A stretch of 64,000 nt of DNA. It comes from DATFVA01 sp963839165. Its GTDB lineage: Bacteria > Bacteroidota > Ignavibacteria > Ignavibacteriales > Ignavibacteriaceae. A program made the translations under genes and the position numbers. This document shows positions 8,015 to 16,506 of this stretch, piece after piece; positions within the stretch are counted from its first letter, which is position 1, and each line of letters opens with the position of its first letter. The DNA lies in assembly GCA_963839165.1 (NCBI GenBank), contig CAWIUG010000006.1, positions 434,001 through 498,000 of the forward strand. The letters are read 5' to 3'. The notes under the pieces were generated by a model. The model worked only from the letters and a program-made list of their open reading frames with translations. It was not told where the DNA came from and ran no database searches.

Positions 8015-9343
8015 ATGAATAGGATATCACTTTTTCCCATTCTGCTTACCTTGCTGTATGTAGCTAAGATCTCTGCACAGAACGATGTGAAATTCACCGA
8101 ATATAATCTGGATAATGGATTACATGTAATATTGCACCAGGATAATTCAACTCCTATTGTAGCGGTTTCTGTGATGTATCACGTAGGTTCGAAAAACGAG
8201 CAGCCTGATAGAACCGGCTTTGCTCACTTCTTTGAACATCTGATGTTTGAAGGCTCTCCGAATATCGGAAGAGGGGAGTATATGAAAATGGTTGAAAATG
8301 CTGGAGGAGAATTAAATGCAAATACTGATTTTGACAGAACTTATTACTACGAAGTACTTCCCTCCAATCAGCTGGCACTGGGATTATACCTGGAATCGGA
8401 AAGAATGCTTCATCTTAAAATTGACAGCATAGGAGTTGAGACTCAAAGAAAAGTAGTAAAGGAGGAAAGAAAACAGAGACTTGATAACCAGCCGTATGGA
8501 AAGATATGGGAAGTTACTTTTAAAGACGCATTCAAAGTTTCTCCATACCGATGGATGCCGATAGGCTCCGCGCAATATATTGACAAGGCAAGTATAGATG
8601 AATTCAGAAATTTTTATAAGACCTATTATGTTCCGCAGAATGCGGTGCTTTCAATTGCCGGGGATATACAAATAGATGATGCAAAAGAATTAATTAGTAA
8701 ATATTTTTCTGGTATACCCCGGGGAACAAAGGAGATGTACAGGCCCAAAGTTGATGAACCAGTTCAGCAGTCTCAAATAATTGATACAACCTACGACACT
8801 ATTCAACTGCCTGCATTGGTTGAGGCATATCATATCCCTGCTGTAGGTACGGAAGACTATTATCCAATAAGTATGCTTACTACTTTGTTATCAGGGGGAA
8901 GAAGTTCACGACTTTATAAAAAACTGGTTGATGAAACTCAGAAGGCTGTGTATGTAGGAGCTTTTCCTGCCGCCCTGGAAAATCCTGGTTTATTCATATC
9001 TCTTGCTATCGCGAACCAGGGCGTAGATGCCGATGAACTTAAGAAGCTGATTGACCAGGAAATTGACAGAGTTAAAGATTCCGTTATCACAGATGAAGAA
9101 ATGGAGAAGCTGAGGAACCAGGTTGAAACGGATTATGTTAATCAGAATGCTACTGATGCCGGAATAGCAGAAAACCTTGCTTATTATTATACCATTTATG
9201 GAAATACTAATGCTATTAATACAGAGCTGGATAAGCTGATGGATGTTACCAAAGAAGATATAAAACGTGTTGCTGATAAATATTTAAATGAGAATAACCG
9301 GATTGTCCTTTATTATCTTCCCGGTAAGAAAGGAGGGAAATAA
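8015..9343 (+). CDS. M16 zinc peptidase, catalytic subunit
   Basis: A 442-residue pitrilysin/insulinase-family peptidase. The inverted zinc motif HFFEH is at residues 71-75, and the third ligand is probably Glu 151 in VVKEER. The signal peptide MNRISLFPILLTLLYVAKISAQ predicts a periplasmic enzyme. I placed the start at 8015, not the upstream in-frame ATG at 7973, because a ribosome binding site (agagga) lies six bases before it and the signal peptide begins there. It is followed two bases later by a second M16 protein lacking the zinc motif; such pairs form a heterodimer in which only one partner is catalytic. Substrate unknown, probably peptides. Confidence 0.93.
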   Translation: MNRISLFPILLTLLYVAKISAQNDVKFTEYNLDNGLHVILHQDNSTPIVAVSVMYHVGSKNEQPDRTGFAHFFEHLMFEGSPNIGRGEYMKMVENAGGELNANTDFDRTYYYEVLPSNQLALGLYLESERMLHLKIDSIGVETQRKVVKEERKQRLDNQPYGKIWEVTFKDAFKVSPYRWMPIGSAQYIDKASIDEFRNFYKTYYVPQNAVLSIAGDIQIDDAKELISKYFSGIPRGTKEMYRPKVDEPVQQSQIIDTTYDTIQLPALVEAYHIPAVGTEDYYPISMLTTLLSGGRSSRLYKKLVDETQKAVYVGAFPAALENPGLFISLAIANQGVDADELKKLIDQEIDRVKDSVITDEEMEKLRNQVETDYVNQNATDAGIAENLAYYYTIYGNTNAINTELDKLMDVTKEDIKRVADKYLNENNRIVLYYLPGKKGGK

Positions 9344-9345
9344 TT

Positions 9346-11403
9346 ATGCTCAGAATACTATCTATCTTGACGGTCGTATTGTTTATAATCCCTCTTAATG
9401 CACAGGTTGATAGAAGCCGGCCTCCTGAACCGGGTCCGGCTCCTGAAATTAAACTCGGAACTTATGAACATTTTATTCTTCCTAATGGTTTGAAGGTTTT
9501 CGTGGTTGAAAATCATAAGCTGCCCAGGGTATCATTTTCTCTTGAGGTCGACAGAGATCCGATCCTGGAAGGAGATACTGCAGGATATGTGTCAGCTGCA
9601 GGCCAGCTTCTCAGGACAGGCACAAAAAACAGGAGTAAGGCGGAATTGGACCAGGCAATAGATTTCATCGGAGCCTCTCTTTCTACTTCCTCCACCGGTA
9701 TTTATGCTATGAGCCTGACTGAACATGCCGACACTCTTTTTAAGATAGTATCGGATATTATTTTGAATTCCGATTTCAGGAAGGAAGAGCTTGATAAGAT
9801 AAAGGAGAGAATGAAATCAGATCTAGCCAGCCAGAAAGATGATCCCGACGCAATAGCGGGTACAGTCAGGAATGTTGTTGATTTTGGAAAAGAACATCCT
9901 TATGGAGAACCAGAAACTGAACAGACTGTTGATAATATTACTCTTGAGAAATGCCGGAAGTATTATGAGACCTATTTTACCCCGAATATTTCATACCTTG
10001 CTGTAGTAGGGGATATAAATGAGCAGGAGGCAAAGGACCTTGTCACAAGGTATCTGGGCAGCTGGAAGAAAAAAGATGTTCCCAGCTTTAACTACCCCCT
10101 TCCGGAACCTCCTGGACAAACTACAGTAGATCTGGTTGATCGGCCGAATTCAGTACAGTCTGTTATTAATGTAACATATCCCATTCAACTGAAACCGGGA
10201 GATAGCAATGCAATTCCAGCAGGACTTATGAATACAATACTTGGAGGAGGTACTTTTAGATTATTCCAGGATTTAAGGGAGAAACATTCTTTTACATACG
10301 GTGCGAATTCGAGTCTCTCTAAAGATAAATATGTGGGTAGTTTTAATGCATTTACAAATGTAAGGAATGCAGTTACAGACAGCGCGGTCGCCCGTATTCT
10401 CTTCGAAATGAAAAAAATTAAAAATGAAACCGTGCCCGACAGTGAACTTCAGGTTATAAAAAATTATGTTACTGGAAATTTTGCCATCTCTCTTGAAAAT
10501 CCTCAGACTATCGCATCCTTTGCCATAAACATTGATAAGTATCATCTACCTATAACTTACTATTCCGATTATCTGAAAAATGTTGCGGCGGTTACTCCTG
10601 CAGAAATAAGAAATGCTGCTGATGAGTATATTAAACCAGAAAATTCTAATATTGTTGTTGTAGGTAATGCCGATCAGATAAAAGACGGATTAAAACAATT
10701 CGGACCTATAGTTTATTACGATAAATATGGGAACATGATTGATACCTCAAACTCTAATCTTCCGGGAAACATTTCATCAACTGAAATTATAAATAACTAT
10801 ATAAATGCGATTGGCGGAAGAGATAGTCTTGCAAACGTTCATGATAGGATCACCATAATGACAGGCAGTGTTCAGGGTTTCGACGTCACCACAAAAATAT
10901 ATCAGAAGGAACCCGATCTCTTTAAACAGGAGGTAGATGCTGGAGGTGTAACACAGGATATCATTTTCGATGGACAAAAAGGAGAAATGCAGACAGGAGA
11001 TCAGCGAATGAAGATTGAGGGTAATGAACTTGAGAAGTTGAAATATGAAGCGGCGCTTCATCTCTTGTTGAATCTCGATTCTCTCGGTGTTACGCTCAAA
11101 CTGGCAGGTACTGAAAAGGTTGATGGTAAGGATGCTTATAAACTCAAAATGATCTTCCCGACCGGGACAAAATGGATACAGTACTATGACCAGGAAACCG
11201 GCTATAAAATAAAGGAGGTTAAAAATATTACGACACCTCAGGGTACATTTACCCAGGAGATATTATATAGCGATTATAGAACAATCGACGGCGTTAAATA
11301 TCCCTTTTCTATTAAACAATCTATTGGGCCCCAGCATATGGAATTTAAGGTGGATACAATAAAAATAAATACTGGAATTCCAGATACAACATTTACTTTA
11401 TAG
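9346..11403 (+). CDS. M16 peptidase-like non-catalytic subunit with C-terminal lipoprotein-sorting-like domain
   Basis: 685 residues with a signal peptide (MLRILSILTVVLFIIPLNAQ). Residues ~35-460 are two M16 domains, but the HxxEH zinc motif is absent (the equivalent region reads AGQLLRTGTKNRS), so it is the structural partner of the upstream protease. The second M16 half keeps the R/Y-type region (GGGTFRLFQDLREKHSFTYG). Residues ~475-685 form an extra beta-rich domain (INAIGGRDSL..., FDGQKGEMQTGD, YYDQETGYKIKE) that resembles the LolA-like/outer-membrane-lipoprotein-sorting fold. A ribosome binding site (aggaggg) overlaps the end of the previous gene, so translation is probably coupled. The added domain may tether or deliver a hydrophobic ligand; that is inference. 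Confidence 0.9.
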   Translation: MLRILSILTVVLFIIPLNAQVDRSRPPEPGPAPEIKLGTYEHFILPNGLKVFVVENHKLPRVSFSLEVDRDPILEGDTAGYVSAAGQLLRTGTKNRSKAELDQAIDFIGASLSTSSTGIYAMSLTEHADTLFKIVSDIILNSDFRKEELDKIKERMKSDLASQKDDPDAIAGTVRNVVDFGKEHPYGEPETEQTVDNITLEKCRKYYETYFTPNISYLAVVGDINEQEAKDLVTRYLGSWKKKDVPSFNYPLPEPPGQTTVDLVDRPNSVQSVINVTYPIQLKPGDSNAIPAGLMNTILGGGTFRLFQDLREKHSFTYGANSSLSKDKYVGSFNAFTNVRNAVTDSAVARILFEMKKIKNETVPDSELQVIKNYVTGNFAISLENPQTIASFAINIDKYHLPITYYSDYLKNVAAVTPAEIRNAADEYIKPENSNIVVVGNADQIKDGLKQFGPIVYYDKYGNMIDTSNSNLPGNISSTEIINNYINAIGGRDSLANVHDRITIMTGSVQGFDVTTKIYQKEPDLFKQEVDAGGVTQDIIFDGQKGEMQTGDQRMKIEGNELEKLKYEAALHLLLNLDSLGVTLKLAGTEKVDGKDAYKLKMIFPTGTKWIQYYDQETGYKIKEVKNITTPQGTFTQEILYSDYRTIDGVKYPFSIKQSIGPQHMEFKVDTIKINTGIPDTTFTL

Positions 11404-11406
11404 CAT

Positions 11407-12030
11407 ATGTCTGAAAAATTTTCAGTTATAGTATTTGACCTTGGAAATGTTCTTCTCCCTTTTGATTACCAGCGGGCTGTGGACAAACTTAATGGAATGG
11501 AAAAAGGACTTGGAGAATATTTCCTTAATTTTTATAATGCTAATTATGAATATCACCGGGCTTTTGAAAGGGGTGATATGTCTGAAGATGAATTCACCGA
11601 AACTATGCTTTCCGCACTGGGACATAAAATAGATAAAGGAACTTTTTGCAGATTGTATTCGGATATTTTTACCGAAAATAAAGAAGTTGTAGATTTACTG
11701 CCTAAATTAAAAAAGTATTATACCCTTGTGATGCTTTCGAATACTAATATCATACACTACAGGTACGGTTGGAAAAACTACAAATTCATCAATCACTTTG
11801 ATAAAATAGTTGTTTCTTATGAGGCAGGCGCCAATAAACCGGAGGAGAAAATTTACAAAGTTGTTGAGTCATTTACAGGTAAAAATTCTGACAGACACTT
11901 TTTCATCGATGATGTGTTTGAGTATGTAGATGCTGCCAGAAAACTTGGCTGGGAAGGAATACAATTTAAGGGCTACAAAGATCTTGTAACCGAACTGATT
12001 AACCGGGAAATCCTGACGTACAGAGATTGA
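11407..12030 (+). CDS. HAD-family hydrolase (YihX-like)
   Basis: 207 residues of the haloacid dehalogenase superfamily, subfamily IA. Motif I is FDLGNVLLPFDY near the N-terminus (the DLGNV form seen in YihX-type sugar phosphatases), motif II is MLSNTN, motif III is the lysine in GANKPEEKIY, and motif IV is FIDDVFEYVDAA. The helical cap lies between motifs I and II. It starts three bases after the M16 partner, so it belongs to that operon, but no link to proteolysis is evident. Probable substrate is a small phosphorylated metabolite. Confidence 0.9.
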   Translation: MSEKFSVIVFDLGNVLLPFDYQRAVDKLNGMEKGLGEYFLNFYNANYEYHRAFERGDMSEDEFTETMLSALGHKIDKGTFCRLYSDIFTENKEVVDLLPKLKKYYTLVMLSNTNIIHYRYGWKNYKFINHFDKIVVSYEAGANKPEEKIYKVVESFTGKNSDRHFFIDDVFEYVDAARKLGWEGIQFKGYKDLVTELINREILTYRD

Positions 12031-12036
12031 ATTTTT

Positions 12037-12981
12037 ATGATGAAAAACCTTTCCTCCCTGCAGAAAAAAAGTCTGCTTTTTATATTGATTGTTTTGTTTT
12101 CATATCTGGGTTGCGAAGAAAAAATAAATAAAACTTCGTCAAGGGCTGTAGATACAGTTAAACAGATTTCAAAACCTGAACCCCCTCCTCTTAAAGTAAT
12201 CTTTACAAGGGAACCAGTTAATAGCGTTCATATTTTATCTGAACTTTCGGAACGATTCGGAGATGCCGGAATGCGCCAGATTCTTGCGATTAACAGGCTG
12301 GATACAAGACATATAACCATCGGTGATACTCTCTGCATCCCCGACACATTACCTGATGATTTTCTCTTCTTTTCCCCATATCCCAAACACCTTACGATTC
12401 TCGATTCTATACCAAAAATATTAATATTCTCATATCCCGTTCAGGCCTTTGCAGCCTATGAAAACGGCTGGTTGGTAAAGTGGGGCCCTACGAGCATGGG
12501 GAAGAGAAAAACCCCTACTCCGTTAGGATTGTATTTTACTAACTGGAAAGCAAAGGAAACAATTAGTACGATAAACGAAGAATGGATACTCCCCTGGGCA
12601 TTTAATATCGATAATTTCAACGGTATTTCAATACATCAGTTTGAACTGCCGGGATATCCTGCAAGTCATGCCTGTGCAAGGCTGCTCCAGGCAGATGCAG
12701 AGTGGATCTACTATTGGGCTGATCAATGGATACTTACGAAGGATGGGAACAGAATTAGAGCTTTTGGAACTCCGGTTATTATTTTCGGCGTATATGATTA
12801 TCATTCTTCACCCCCCTGGAAACAGCTCGCCGGAAATGATAATGCTGATAAGATAGACGAAGAGGAATTAAACATTACTATTAAGAAATATCTTCTGGTG
12901 ATAATCAGCAGAAAAAATCAAAGAGATTCCCTAATAGCTTCTTTGAGATCAGATTCATTGGCTTCTGTTAATAATAATTAG
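12037..12981 (+). CDS. L,D-transpeptidase (YkuD) lipoprotein with LysM-like segment
   Basis: A 314-residue putative cell-wall enzyme. The N-terminus is a lipoprotein signal with lipobox Cys at residue 26 (YLGC). Residues ~64-103 look like a LysM-type peptidoglycan-binding repeat (ILSELSERFG...ILAINRL...IGDTLCIPD). The YkuD catalytic domain spans ~125-250: His 200 (SIH) and the SHACAR motif with Cys 213 and Arg 215; the family consensus is SHGCxR, so the Gly is replaced by Ala. L,D-transpeptidases form 3-3 crosslinks or attach proteins to peptidoglycan. It lies six bases after the HAD gene, at the end of the operon; a bidirectional terminator follows. Confidence 0.9.
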   Translation: MMKNLSSLQKKSLLFILIVLFSYLGCEEKINKTSSRAVDTVKQISKPEPPPLKVIFTREPVNSVHILSELSERFGDAGMRQILAINRLDTRHITIGDTLCIPDTLPDDFLFFSPYPKHLTILDSIPKILIFSYPVQAFAAYENGWLVKWGPTSMGKRKTPTPLGLYFTNWKAKETISTINEEWILPWAFNIDNFNGISIHQFELPGYPASHACARLLQADAEWIYYWADQWILTKDGNRIRAFGTPVIIFGVYDYHSSPPWKQLAGNDNADKIDEEELNITIKKYLLVIISRKNQRDSLIASLRSDSLASVNNN

Positions 12982-13007
12982 CATCTGCATTTGTATATAA
13001 TATAAAT

Positions 13008-13035
13008 AAACCCCGAAGAAAAATCTCCGGGGTTT
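13008..13035. terminator. Bidirectional terminator
   Basis: Inverted repeat aaaccccg / cggggttt (13008-13015 and 13028-13035) with a 12-base loop, lying between the convergent transpeptidase and receiver genes. The T-rich flank is better on the minus strand side, so termination is probably stronger for the receiver gene. Confidence 0.8.
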
Positions 13036-13058
13036 GGTTCTGTTTCATTCCCCTGAGG

Positions 13059-13412
13059 CTATTTAACGCCAAGAGTCATCCTTACAACTTCTTTCAGGTC
13101 ATCTTCACCAAATGGCATCATCAAAATTCTGAAGCCGTGTTTTTCTAAATCCATCGATTCGTTGTCTGTAGATAAATAAATAGTTGGTAAATTATATTTT
13201 CTTGGAAGCTGTAAGGCTTCCGCAACACCCTCATCTCCAATTTGTTTTTCGATTATCATCAATTGAACCCCTTTTTTTAAGGCTTCCTCAACTTTATATC
13301 CACTGGATGGATTTATTATCTTGGTATTATACCCGTATCCATCTAATTGTTTTCTTATATCGAGTCCAATAATTCCATTTTCAATTACGATCAGAATATT
13401 CATATTCTTCAT
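13059..13412 (-). CDS. Degenerate response-regulator receiver protein
   Basis: 117 residues with the size and pattern of a lone CheY-like receiver domain: beta1 ILIVIE, beta3 LMIIE, beta4 TIYLST and beta5 ILMMP. Key residues are altered. The phospho-acceptor Asp is Glu 55 (LMIIEKQIGDEG), the conserved Lys before Pro is Met 99, and the N-terminal acidic pair is reduced to EN (11-12). The Ser/Thr switch is kept (Ser 81). Such a protein probably cannot be phosphorylated normally and may mimic the phosphorylated state or act as a binding module. Start supported by gagga nine bases upstream. It is a single gene with its own terminator; no kinase is adjacent. Confidence 0.8.
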   Translation of the reverse strand: MKNMNILIVIENGIIGLDIRKQLDGYGYNTKIINPSSGYKVEEALKKGVQLMIIEKQIGDEGVAEALQLPRKYNLPTIYLSTDNESMDLEKHGFRILMMPFGEDDLKEVVRMTLGVK

Positions 13413-13669
13413 CGCTGTTCCTCAGTAAAATGACACATAACCAATGATAAAGAGGCAAACTCAGTGCCTTATGAAATATTTGCATATAAATCACTTTTTT
13501 AATAATAAATGTTTTTTTAAATGCGCAATTTTTTCGCGGCCGAGCATTGTGACGCTTGATCTGACTCATATTTTCCGCGAATCCCCGGATACTAAAATTC
13601 AATAAACCCTTTATTTATTCTTATATTTACACCCGAAAAAAAAATAATGTTAATGGAGAATATCACCGA
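13413..13669. other. Divergent promoter region between the receiver gene and ychF
   Basis: 257 bases holding the promoters of two divergent genes. The part next to ychF is AT-rich (runs of tttatttattcttatattt) with ggag 12 bases before its ATG. No operator-like palindrome stands out. Confidence 0.5.
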
Positions 13670-14770
13670 ATGGGTCTGAGCATAGGTATTGTAGGATTGC
13701 CTAATGTTGGAAAATCTACATTGTTTAATGCTTTAACAAAAGCTCAGAATGCTGAATCAGCAAATTATCCTTTTTGTACAATTGAACCGAATAAAGCTAT
13801 CGTCCCTGTTCCTGATGCCCGGATAGAAAAGCTTGCTGCACTGGTTGATCCTGCACGGCTCGTCTACAGCACTATTGAATTTTTTGATATTGCCGGACTC
13901 GTTAAAGGAGCAAGTAAAGGAGAAGGTCTTGGTAATCAATTTCTGAGCAATATCAGGGAGACTGATGCTATTCTTCATCTTGTAAGATGTTTTGAGAATG
14001 ATGATATCGTTCATGTTGATGGGAATATAAATCCTGTCAGAGATATTGAAGTCATAGAAACTGAACTTCTTCTTTCAGATATTCAAACCATGGAGCGTAA
14101 AATTGAAAAACTTCAAAAACTTGCAAAAGGAGATAAAACTGCCAGGCAAATGCTGGAAGATGCCGAGAATATGCTGAAATTTCTTAACGAAGGAAACCCG
14201 GCTTCATCTTATGCTGAAAAAGATAAAGAGTCAGTAAGACAACTTCTCAGTGAACTTAGATTGATGACAGCTAAAGACGTTATCTACTGTGCCAATGTTG
14301 ATGAATCCGAACTGCTTGATGATAATTCCTATGTTAAAGCGGTAAGAGAATATGCAGAGAAAAAAGGATCTGATGCAGTAAAAATTTCCGCTAAAGTTGA
14401 AGAAGAAATGATCGGATTATTGGATGAAGAACGGAAAGAATTTCTCGAATCTTATGGTATAAATGAAAGTGGATTAGAAAAAATCATTAGAACCGGTTTT
14501 CATACACTTGGTTTAGTAAGTTATTTTACAGCCGGACCTAAAGAAGTAAGAGCATGGACAATTAAAAAGGGCTGGAAGGCTCCCCAGGCTGCTGGGGTTA
14601 TTCATACTGATTTTGAAAAAGGATTCATCCGCGCAGAAGTTATAAGTTATAAAGATTATGTGAATTGTGGTTCGGAGACCGCTTGCAAAGCAGCGGGACT
14701 TATGCGTATCGAAGGAAAAGAATATACCGTGAACGATGGTGATGTTATGCATTTTCTTTTCAATGTTTAA
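13670..14770 (+). CDS. ychF: Ribosome-associated ATPase YchF
   Basis: 366 residues, normal length for YchF/OLA1. The P-loop is GLPNVGKS (9-16). The nucleotide-specificity motif, NKxD in true GTPases, is ANVDE here, as expected for an ATP-preferring member. A coiled-coil hairpin (about 125-200) and the C-terminal TGS domain (RAWTIKKGWKAPQAAG... to the end) follow. YchF binds ribosomes and is linked to oxidative-stress control. It is a single gene with no obvious terminator except an AT-rich tail. Confidence 0.97.
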   Translation: MGLSIGIVGLPNVGKSTLFNALTKAQNAESANYPFCTIEPNKAIVPVPDARIEKLAALVDPARLVYSTIEFFDIAGLVKGASKGEGLGNQFLSNIRETDAILHLVRCFENDDIVHVDGNINPVRDIEVIETELLLSDIQTMERKIEKLQKLAKGDKTARQMLEDAENMLKFLNEGNPASSYAEKDKESVRQLLSELRLMTAKDVIYCANVDESELLDDNSYVKAVREYAEKKGSDAVKISAKVEEEMIGLLDEERKEFLESYGINESGLEKIIRTGFHTLGLVSYFTAGPKEVRAWTIKKGWKAPQAAGVIHTDFEKGFIRAEVISYKDYVNCGSETACKAAGLMRIEGKEYTVNDGDVMHFLFNV

Positions 14771-14827
14771 AAGGTATAGATTTTTAAGATTATATTATTA
14801 TTATTAAATCATATAATAAGTTAGTTT

Positions 14828-15118
14828 ATGGACACGGAGATAAAAATACAGCACGATCAAAAAAATCATAAGTTCACTGTAACCATTGAGGGAAGTGAAT
14901 GTTATTTGAATTATAATTTACCCCGTAGCAATGTCATAGATTTTTATTTTACCTACGTTCCGGGAGAATTGAGAGGCAGAGGAATAGCTGCACTACTGGT
15001 TGAAGAAGGGCTGCAGTATGCTGAGAAAAATGAACTGCAGGTAATTCCAGGTTGTTCCTATGTAAACATATATATCCATCGTCATGAAAAGTATATGCGT
15101 CTCCTAAAATCCAATTGA
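14828..15118 (+). CDS. Small GNAT-like acetyltransferase (COG2388, YjdJ type)
   Basis: A 96-residue minimal acetyltransferase fold. The coenzyme-A binding region reads VPGELRGRGIAALLVEEGL, followed by the family-typical VIPGCSYVNIYIHRHEKY. These short proteins are widespread and uncharacterised; their CoA-binding loop is present but substrates are unknown. It lies 57 bases after ychF and may be co-transcribed; a terminator follows. Confidence 0.88.
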   Translation: MDTEIKIQHDQKNHKFTVTIEGSECYLNYNLPRSNVIDFYFTYVPGELRGRGIAALLVEEGLQYAEKNELQVIPGCSYVNIYIHRHEKYMRLLKSN

Positions 15119-15145
15119 GATAAAACATGTTGCAAAATAAATATT

Positions 15146-15168
15146 AGGCTGTCCCGTCTGAACAGCCT
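15146..15168. terminator. Terminator between the GNAT gene and osmC
   Basis: Stem aggctgt / acagcct (15146-15152 and 15162-15168), nine-base loop, T-rich on the right flank and A-rich on the left, so it can serve both convergent genes. Its arms partly resemble the AGGCTGTC ends of the dispersed palindromic repeat. Confidence 0.7.
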
Positions 15169-15177
15169 TCTAATTAT

Positions 15178-15438
15178 TTACTTTAGTTTTGCATCAAGAG
15201 TCATTTCAACACTCTTTAAAGCTTTAGACACTGGACAGGCTTCTTTTGTGTCTGCAGCATGCATCTGAAAAGTATCGTTATCAATCCCATCAACTTCGGC
15301 TGTAGTACTTATATCGATTCTTGTAATTGTAAATCCATCATCCGTTTTATCAATATGTACTGCATCTTCCGTATTTATTGAATTTACTTTAAATCCCGCC
15401 TTGGATAGAGAATTAGCCAGGGCCATAGAAAAACATCC
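15178..15438 (-). CDS. osmC: OsmC peroxiredoxin, C-terminal part (frameshifted)
   Basis: Carries the second part of OsmC from the first catalytic cysteine onward: CFSMALANSLSKAGFKV, then the ACPVSKAL motif with the second redox cysteine, ending in LDAKLK like other OsmC proteins. The frame is open upstream to an ATG at 15507, but those residues are out-of-frame antisense-like sequence. Removing one C from the CCC run (minus strand; 15439-15441) joins this to the upstream part, giving about 142 residues, the normal OsmC length. OsmC reduces organic hydroperoxides in the cytoplasm. Broken gene or sequence error; see the N-terminal entry. Confidence 0.85.
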   Translation of the reverse strand, partial: GCFSMALANSLSKAGFKVNSINTEDAVHIDKTDDGFTITRIDISTTAEVDGIDNDTFQMHAADTKEACPVSKALKSVEMTLDAKLK

Positions 15439-15607
15439 GGGCATGAGCTGCCCCCAAAATTTCTTCAGGGTTGGTTGTACTTCCTGATTCGAACCTGGAC
15501 TTAGCATTATAAGCGGTATTTTTTAAGACACCAGTCTCAGTGTTCAGAACTCCTTTTCCTTCCATCAGGTTCCCACTCCATTGTGCACTACCTTTTCTTA
15601 TGGGCAT
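15413..15607 (-). CDS. osmC: OsmC peroxiredoxin, N-terminal part (frameshifted)
   Basis: Residues 1-56 (MPIRKGSAQWSGNL... TNPEEILGAAHA) match the OsmC N-terminus up to just before the peroxidatic cysteine. After that the frame turns into RMFFYGPG and stops. The shift lies at 15439-15441. The start has a good ribosome binding site (aaggag, six bases away). The promoter should be in the gap 15608-15766. Both redox cysteines survive in the other frame, so the gene looks recently broken or mis-sequenced and not decayed. Confidence 0.85.
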   Translation of the reverse strand: MPIRKGSAQWSGNLMEGKGVLNTETGVLKNTAYNAKSRFESGSTTNPEEILGAAHARMFFYGPG

Positions 15608-15766
15608 AATAGTCTCCTTTCAATATGAATAAATAGTGAATTTGTAAAAATACTAACTTCATAAATGCTGGGAAAACATATGATTCAAATATCACAAACT
15701 TTTTTGCTCCCTGGTTTCATTTCAACTAAATTCAGAAGAGATTGATATGCTATTGTCTTAAATAAA
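15608..15766. other. Upstream region of osmC
   Basis: 159 AT-rich bases between the osmC start and the palindromic repeat. It should hold the osmC promoter; I see no clear operator or small gene in it. Confidence 0.5.
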
Positions 15767-15894
15767 AAAAGTGGCTGTCTCAAAAGCCTGAAATTGTCAA
15801 CCTGAACTTATTTCGGATCTCCATTTCAATTCTAAATCGAATAATGGATTCCGAAATAAACTCGAAATGACAGGTTTGAGACAGCCTCTTTTCT
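15767..15894. repeat. Dispersed palindromic repeat, copy A
   Basis: About 128 bases forming an imperfect palindrome. The ends are ggctgtctcaaa (15773-15784) and tttgagacagcc (15875-15886). The inner arms share atttcgga / tccgaaat. A second copy lies at 56977-57097 with the same ends and the same inner words (attgtca, cctgaactt, gattccgaaataaa). It begins about 15 bases beyond the stop of the minus-strand barrel gene and could act as its terminator. No coding capacity; resembles a small non-autonomous element (MITE- or REP-like). Confidence 0.85.
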
Positions 15895-15910
15895 AGTCTA
15901 AGTAATAATT

Positions 15911-16405
15911 TTAAGGGTAAAACCTTACACCAAGCCCCACATCAATTCCTGAATTAAAATCAGGAGCAAGAGCAAGAAGAACACCTAATTCAAAAAATGC
16001 TTCTATAGGTGTATCCCGAGGAACAAGATTTACACCAATTACTCCCCTTGCACCGATCCCAACGTCACCTTTGGCCCTATGGTATTTACCGTCATACCAG
16101 AAACCATTTCCTTCTCCAACACCTATAACTCCTCCGGGACCAGCATATAAATTAGCTATTGGCGACTTGAAAGCATTGAAGTGCCAAAGGTAATCAACAC
16201 CTATCCTAGGACTTCCGAAGTATGACGCCCCAATATCAATTACAAATGCATTATCTCTTTGGGTCCAGAACTTAAGGGTACCTCCCAGAGGATCACCAAC
16301 CATAATTCCAAAGCCAAACTCCTTCCCATGTGGTGAATACGTCTGGGCTTGTGTAATTCCTGAAAAAGTGATTAGTGCAGCGAACAGAATTATATATTTT
16401 TTCAT
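15911..16405 (-). CDS. Small outer-membrane beta-barrel protein, unknown function
   Basis: 164 residues with a clear signal peptide (MKKYIILFAALITFSGITQAQ). The mature part alternates glycine and aromatic residues (GFGIMVGDPLGG, IDIGASYFG, GVGEGNGFWYDG) and ends in GLGVRFYP with an aromatic near the C-terminus, the pattern of an eight-stranded-type outer-membrane barrel. No family was recognised with certainty. It is transcribed away from egtB; the palindromic repeat lies just after its stop. Confidence 0.75.
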   Translation of the reverse strand: MKKYIILFAALITFSGITQAQTYSPHGKEFGFGIMVGDPLGGTLKFWTQRDNAFVIDIGASYFGSPRIGVDYLWHFNAFKSPIANLYAGPGGVIGVGEGNGFWYDGKYHRAKGDVGIGARGVIGVNLVPRDTPIEAFFELGVLLALAPDFNSGIDVGLGVRFYP

Positions 16406-16506
16406 TGCTTTAGCCTTTTCGTTTATTAAATCAGATCCTAATCTTTGAATATCTTTCGTATTAAAAAATCGATGGAATCACATAAATAATGTTTATTTAT
16501 AGTAAA

